Shown here one piece after another: positions 61,006 through 64,000 of a DNA stretch of 64,000 bases. Origin of the DNA: Actinophytocola sp044466355 (GTDB lineage Bacteria; Actinomycetota; Actinomycetes; Mycobacteriales; Pseudonocardiaceae); NCBI RefSeq assembly GCF_044466355.1, contig NZ_JBITMQ010000007.1, positions 1 to 64,000 on the forward strand, given 5' to 3'. The notes beneath the pieces were generated by a model. The model saw only the letters and a program-made list of their open reading frames with translations. It had not been told where the DNA came from and did not search any database. How positions within the stretch are numbered: the stretch's first letter is position 1; each line of letters starts with the position of its first letter. The translations under genes were made by a program, and so were the position numbers.

Positions 61006-62484
61006 CTACATGATCGCGCCGCTGCTCCGCTGCGCGGGCGTGCCGCGCTCGGCCCGCTCCGCCGCGGTCCACTTGTCGACGGCGGTCTGCCGCGACGCCG
61101 ACGGCTCAGGCACGTCGATGTCCAGCCCGTCGATGGCGAACTCCTTGAGCCGCACCCGCTCGTAGGCGTAGGTCTTCGGGAACGGGTGGGTGGCGTTGAA
61201 GCCGATCTTCGCGCCGAAGTAGTCGGGGAAGGTCGGGTTCAGGCCGTGGCCGAACGCCTCCGGCACGGTGATCACGCCGGTGGTCGGGTTGAGCCGCGTG
61301 GTGAGCGCCCACTCGACGTCCGAGGCGTCCCGGATGTTCACGTCCTCGTCCACGACCGTGACCATCTTCAGCGGCGGGAACGCGGCGAACGCCGACATCA
61401 CCGCGAGCTGCGCCCAGCCCGCCCGCTTCTGCTGGATCTGCACGACCGCGTGGTAGAAACCGCAGCCACCGTGCGGGAAGTAGACGTCGAGGATGCCCGG
61501 CACCTGCTTCTTCACCGACGACAGCACGGAAGCCTCGCCGAGCACGCCCGCCGAGTTCCACACCTCCTTGCCGCACAGGATGGTCTGGAAGACCGGGCTG
61601 GCGCGGTGGTGGACGGCCTTCACGTGCACGACCGGCCGCGGCGCGACCCGTGCGTAGTAGCCGGTGACCTCCGCGAACGGGCCCTCGTCGGCCACCTCGC
61701 CCGGGGTGATCTCGCACTCCAGCGAGTACATGGCGTGCGCGATCAGCTCGACGCCCGGCAGGTCACCTCGCACCAGCTCCACCGGGTCGCCGTGGAACAC
61801 CGACGCGATGCCCAGTTCGTCGGTGTCCGGCGGCGCCGCCTCGGCCGGCGTGACCGCCGCGAAGTGCACGCCCGGGCCCACACCGATGTTCAGCGAGAAC
61901 TTGAGGGTCTCGCCCCGGTCCTTCGCGTGCTCCAGCGCCAGCTGCAGGTGGCGGCCCGCGTCGATGTTGATGTGCAGCCGGTCCCGGTCCACCAGCATGA
62001 ACCGCTGGATCGACGCGTTGCGCACACCCGTCTCCGGGTCGGTCACCACGACCACGCCCGCGTCGATGTACGGCCCGCCGTCAAGCTCGGCGTGCGTGGG
62101 GATCGGCAGCTTGAACAGGTCAACGACCGGCTGCGTGTACTCCTTCACCGGCCCGGTCTCGACGACCAGCGGCTCGACCGCCTTGTTGAACGGGTCGGCC
62201 TGCCACTGCTGCACCTTGCCGGCGATGTGGGAGGCGAGCTGCTTCTCCCGCGCGCCGATCAGCTCCGCCAGCAGCTCCCTCGACCAGTACAGGCCGGTGA
62301 ACACCGGATGCTCCTGCCCGCGCACGTTCTCGAACAGCACAGCCTGCGCCTTGCCCTCGAAGTGGGACGCGACGCTGGCCAGCTGGTGCACCGGGTCGAC
62401 CTCGGATCGCACCCTGATCAGCTGCCCGGCCTTGTCCAGCGTCTCGATGATGAGACCGAGGTCGTGCAGGGGGCTTACCGGCAT
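61006..62484 (-). CDS. ubiD: UbiD-family prenyl-FMN-dependent (de)carboxylase
   Basis: The 492-residue protein has the UbiD layout: N-terminal FENVRGQEHPV (about 58) and PYIDAGVVVVTDPETGVRNAS with RFMLVDRDRLHINI (about 137-175). The catalytic Glu-Arg-Glu region lies near 270-290 (SLECEITPGEVADEGPFAEVTGYY) and the C-terminal DWALTTR-like VEWALTTRLNP follows. It decarboxylates (or carboxylates) an unsaturated or aromatic acid using prenyl-FMN from UbiX. ATG 62484 is 2 bases after the ubiX stop and follows ggggaga. Substrate unknown. Confidence 0.9.
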   Translation of the reverse strand: MPVSPLHDLGLIIETLDKAGQLIRVRSEVDPVHQLASVASHFEGKAQAVLFENVRGQEHPVFTGLYWSRELLAELIGAREKQLASHIAGKVQQWQADPFNKAVEPLVVETGPVKEYTQPVVDLFKLPIPTHAELDGGPYIDAGVVVVTDPETGVRNASIQRFMLVDRDRLHINIDAGRHLQLALEHAKDRGETLKFSLNIGVGPGVHFAAVTPAEAAPPDTDELGIASVFHGDPVELVRGDLPGVELIAHAMYSLECEITPGEVADEGPFAEVTGYYARVAPRPVVHVKAVHHRASPVFQTILCGKEVWNSAGVLGEASVLSSVKKQVPGILDVYFPHGGCGFYHAVVQIQQKRAGWAQLAVMSAFAAFPPLKMVTVVDEDVNIRDASDVEWALTTRLNPTTGVITVPEAFGHGLNPTFPDYFGAKIGFNATHPFPKTYAYERVRLKEFAIDGLDIDVPEPSASRQTAVDKWTAAERAERGTPAQRSSGAIM

Positions 62485-62486
62485 TC

Positions 62487-63059
62487 TCAGTCTTCTCCCC
62501 ATCTACGGACGAGGTCCGTCTCGATGTCGAAGTAGTCCAGCACCCGTCCAATGGTGTGGTCGATGATGTCGTCGAGCGACTCGGGTCGCGTGTAGAACGC
62601 GGGTACCGGCGGCATGATCAGCGCACCGTCCTCGGCCGCCGCCTGCATCGCCTTGAGGTGCGCGATCCGCAGCGGGGTCTCGCGGCACATCAGGACCACC
62701 TTGCGGCGTTCCTTCAACGCGACGTCGACGGCGCGGGTGAGCAGGCTGGTGGTGTTGCCGTACGCGATCTCCGACAGCGAGCGGATCGAGCACGGCGCGA
62801 CGACCATGCCCAGGGTCCGGAAGGAGCCGGACGAGATGGCGGCGCCGATGTCGTCGCTGGGGTAGTACACGTCCGCCAGCGAGCGCACGTCCTCGAGCTT
62901 GAGGTTCGTCTCCTCGAAGATGGTCCGCTTGCCGCTGCGGCTGATCACCAGGTGCGTCTCGACGTCGACCTTCCGCAGCGCCTCCAGCAGCCGGATCCCG
63001 TAGACCGAACCGGACGCGCCGGAGATGCCGACGACCATGCGTCTCGAGGATATGGACAT
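62487..63059 (-). CDS. ubiX: UbiX-type flavin prenyltransferase
   Basis: The 190-residue protein has GISGASGSVYGIRLLEAL (about 11), APCSIRSLSEIAYGNTTSLLTRA (landmarks CSIRSL, GNTTSLL) and LMCRETPLRIAHL, typical of UbiX. It prenylates FMN to make the UbiD cofactor. It sits between the ABC ATPase gene (3-base gap) and ubiD. The start is ATG 63059; MVVG seven codons later is an alternative. Confidence 0.94.
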   Translation of the reverse strand: MSISSRRMVVGISGASGSVYGIRLLEALRKVDVETHLVISRSGKRTIFEETNLKLEDVRSLADVYYPSDDIGAAISSGSFRTLGMVVAPCSIRSLSEIAYGNTTSLLTRAVDVALKERRKVVLMCRETPLRIAHLKAMQAAAEDGALIMPPVPAFYTRPESLDDIIDHTIGRVLDYFDIETDLVRRWGED

Positions 63060-63062
63060 GGC

Positions 63063-63887
63063 TTACTCCGCTGCTGCTTCTACCGGCACCGCTCTTTCGG
63101 GCTCTTCGACCTGGTCGTGCTCGCCCGCGGTGCCGTAACGCAGGAGGCGTGCGACCTCACCGCGCAGGTGGACGAACTCGTCGGTCTCCTTGGTCGTGAT
63201 CTGGTCGCGTTCGGTGCCGAGCGGCACGGGCAACGTGGACACGACGGTGCTCGGCGCCTTGGACAGCACCAGCACCCGGTCGGACAGGTAGACGCTCTCG
63301 TCGATGTCGTGCGTGACCAGCAGGACCGTGGTGTCGTACTCGCGGCGCACCCGCAGCAGCAGGTCCTCGAGCTCGGCCCTGGTCTGGGCGTCCACGGACG
63401 CGAACGGCTCGTCCATCATGAGCAGCGCCGGCTGGCAGACCAGCGCACGGGCGATCGCCACGCGCTGCTGCATGCCGCCCGACAGCTGCCAGGGGTACTT
63501 CTCGACCGCGTCGGCGAGGCCCACCCAGCCCAGGGCCTCGTCGACGACCTCGGCGCGCTTCTTGCGCGGCATGCCCATGGCCTTCAGCGGGAACGCCACG
63601 TTGCCGCGCACGGTGAGCCACGGGAACAGCGACTTGCTGTACTCCTGGAACACGAACGCCAGCTCCTGCGGCACGCCGTCGATGGCCTCGCCCTTGAACC
63701 GCGACTCGCCCTCGGTGGGCGCGAGCAGGCCGGACACGGCCCGCAGGAGGGTCGACTTCCCGCAGCCCGACGGCCCGACGATGCAGACGATCTCGCCCTT
63801 CTCGACGGAGAAGGTGATGCTGCCGAGCGCGGTGTGTGCCTTCGCGCCCGATCCGTACGTGTGGCTGATGCCGGTCACGTCCAGCAT
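63063..63887 (-). CDS. NitT/TauT-type ABC transporter ATP-binding protein
   Basis: The 274-residue ATPase has Walker A GPSGCGKST, Q-loop VFQEYSKSLFPW, signature LSGGMQQR, Walker B ALLMMDEPF and an H-loop TH in VLLVTHDIDES. This pattern is that of the SsuB/TauB/NrtD group, importers of sulfonates, nitrate or aromatic acids. It follows the permease gene and precedes ubiX-ubiD in one operon, so the cargo may be the UbiD substrate. Confidence 0.92.
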   Translation of the reverse strand: MLDVTGISHTYGSGAKAHTALGSITFSVEKGEIVCIVGPSGCGKSTLLRAVSGLLAPTEGESRFKGEAIDGVPQELAFVFQEYSKSLFPWLTVRGNVAFPLKAMGMPRKKRAEVVDEALGWVGLADAVEKYPWQLSGGMQQRVAIARALVCQPALLMMDEPFASVDAQTRAELEDLLLRVRREYDTTVLLVTHDIDESVYLSDRVLVLSKAPSTVVSTLPVPLGTERDQITTKETDEFVHLRGEVARLLRYGTAGEHDQVEEPERAVPVEAAAE

Positions 63888-63894
63888 GGACGGT

Positions 63895-64000
63895 CTACCT
63901 CCCGGTGAGACTCTTCGATCTGGTGTGCCAGCCGATCACCCGGTTCTGCACGGCGAGCAGCAGTACATTCAGGACATACCCGAGTATGCCAAGCAGAACG
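63895..64000 (-). CDS. ABC transporter permease, C-terminal fragment
   Basis: Thirty-four codons end at TAG 63895-63897. The translation (LLGILGYVLNVLLLAVQ, then a NRVIGWHTRS tail) fits the last membrane helix and cytosolic end of a NitT/TauT-type permease. The rest lies beyond the window. It is 8 bases upstream of the ATPase gene start. Confidence 0.85.
   Translation of the reverse strand, partial: VLLGILGYVLNVLLLAVQNRVIGWHTRSKSLTGR

Overview
The window is high-GC actinobacterial chromosome. Gene families, many GTG starts, a DasR regulator with its operator, and a block of genes in the same order as Mycobacterium tuberculosis Rv0429c-Rv0440 point to Actinomycetales. The AfsR-like and XRE/DUF397 regulators and the streptogrisin-type protease suggest a Pseudonocardiaceae member of the Lentzea/Saccharothrix/Actinosynnema kind; the genus is an inference. 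No rRNA, tRNA or CRISPR was seen.

Layout. 1-5 kb: an AfsR/SARP regulator lacking the usual C-terminal TPR part, a GDSL hydrolase, an HTH/DUF3887 protein, and a DUF3159 membrane protein behind a DtxR/IdeR-like iron box. 5-10 kb: an aminosugar locus (BadF-type sugar kinase, HxlR regulator, SIS-domain deaminase) divergent from dasR, with a DasR operator between them, then an MFS exporter. 10-13 kb: a threonine dehydratase, a membrane protein and a secreted serine protease. 13-20 kb: thiamine synthesis, with thiE divergent from a TPP-riboswitch thiO-thiS-thiG operon, convergent to a TPP-riboswitch thiC-thiD operon that ends in a voltage-gated cation channel gene. 20-24 kb: a 5'-truncated LysE-type exporter, an HtrA-like protease, a PLP enzyme and def.

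23.5-34 kb is a conserved core: DUF3263 and VirR-like genes, Cdc48-like AAA, pssA, psd, a GlsB-type gene, moeA, an AIM24 protein, a membrane Ser/Thr kinase and groEL behind two CIRCE sites. 34-37 kb: GH25 lysozyme, Abi-alpha-like and DUF445 proteins. 37-41.5 kb holds the most unusual module: a sigma-70 family factor, a translationally coupled small protein (candidate anti-sigma factor), a 50-residue peptide with a duplicated GHMDGG motif, and an 896-residue TPR-CHAT protease-like protein, all on the minus strand. This recalls the protease-controlled sigma factor of type III-E CRISPR loci, but without CRISPR. 42-52 kb: a CO-dehydrogenase-like molybdenum hydroxylase cluster (AAA, VWA, XdhC, then small/large/medium subunits and CoxG), with a form II active-site loop in the large subunit. 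52-56 kb: a ClpP homologue without a catalytic triad, a CapA-like lipoprotein, a beta-lactamase-fold hydrolase, an XRE/DUF397 pair and an F420/FMN split-barrel protein. 56.4-57.4 kb: an IS5-family element inserted at the stop codon of an XPB helicase gene. 59-61 kb: two LppU-like membrane proteins. 61-64 kb: a ubiD-ubiX-ABC importer operon running off the edge.

A second theme is a family of four long palindromic intergenic repeats (about 4.9-5.2, 16.1-16.2, 24.5-24.7 and 35.1-35.2 kb). Each lies exactly between the 3' ends of a convergent gene pair. All share nested arms (CGCGAGTCGCG outside, ACCGAGTTGT inside) around a variable core. The first copy carries long G and C homopolymers and an assembly gap.
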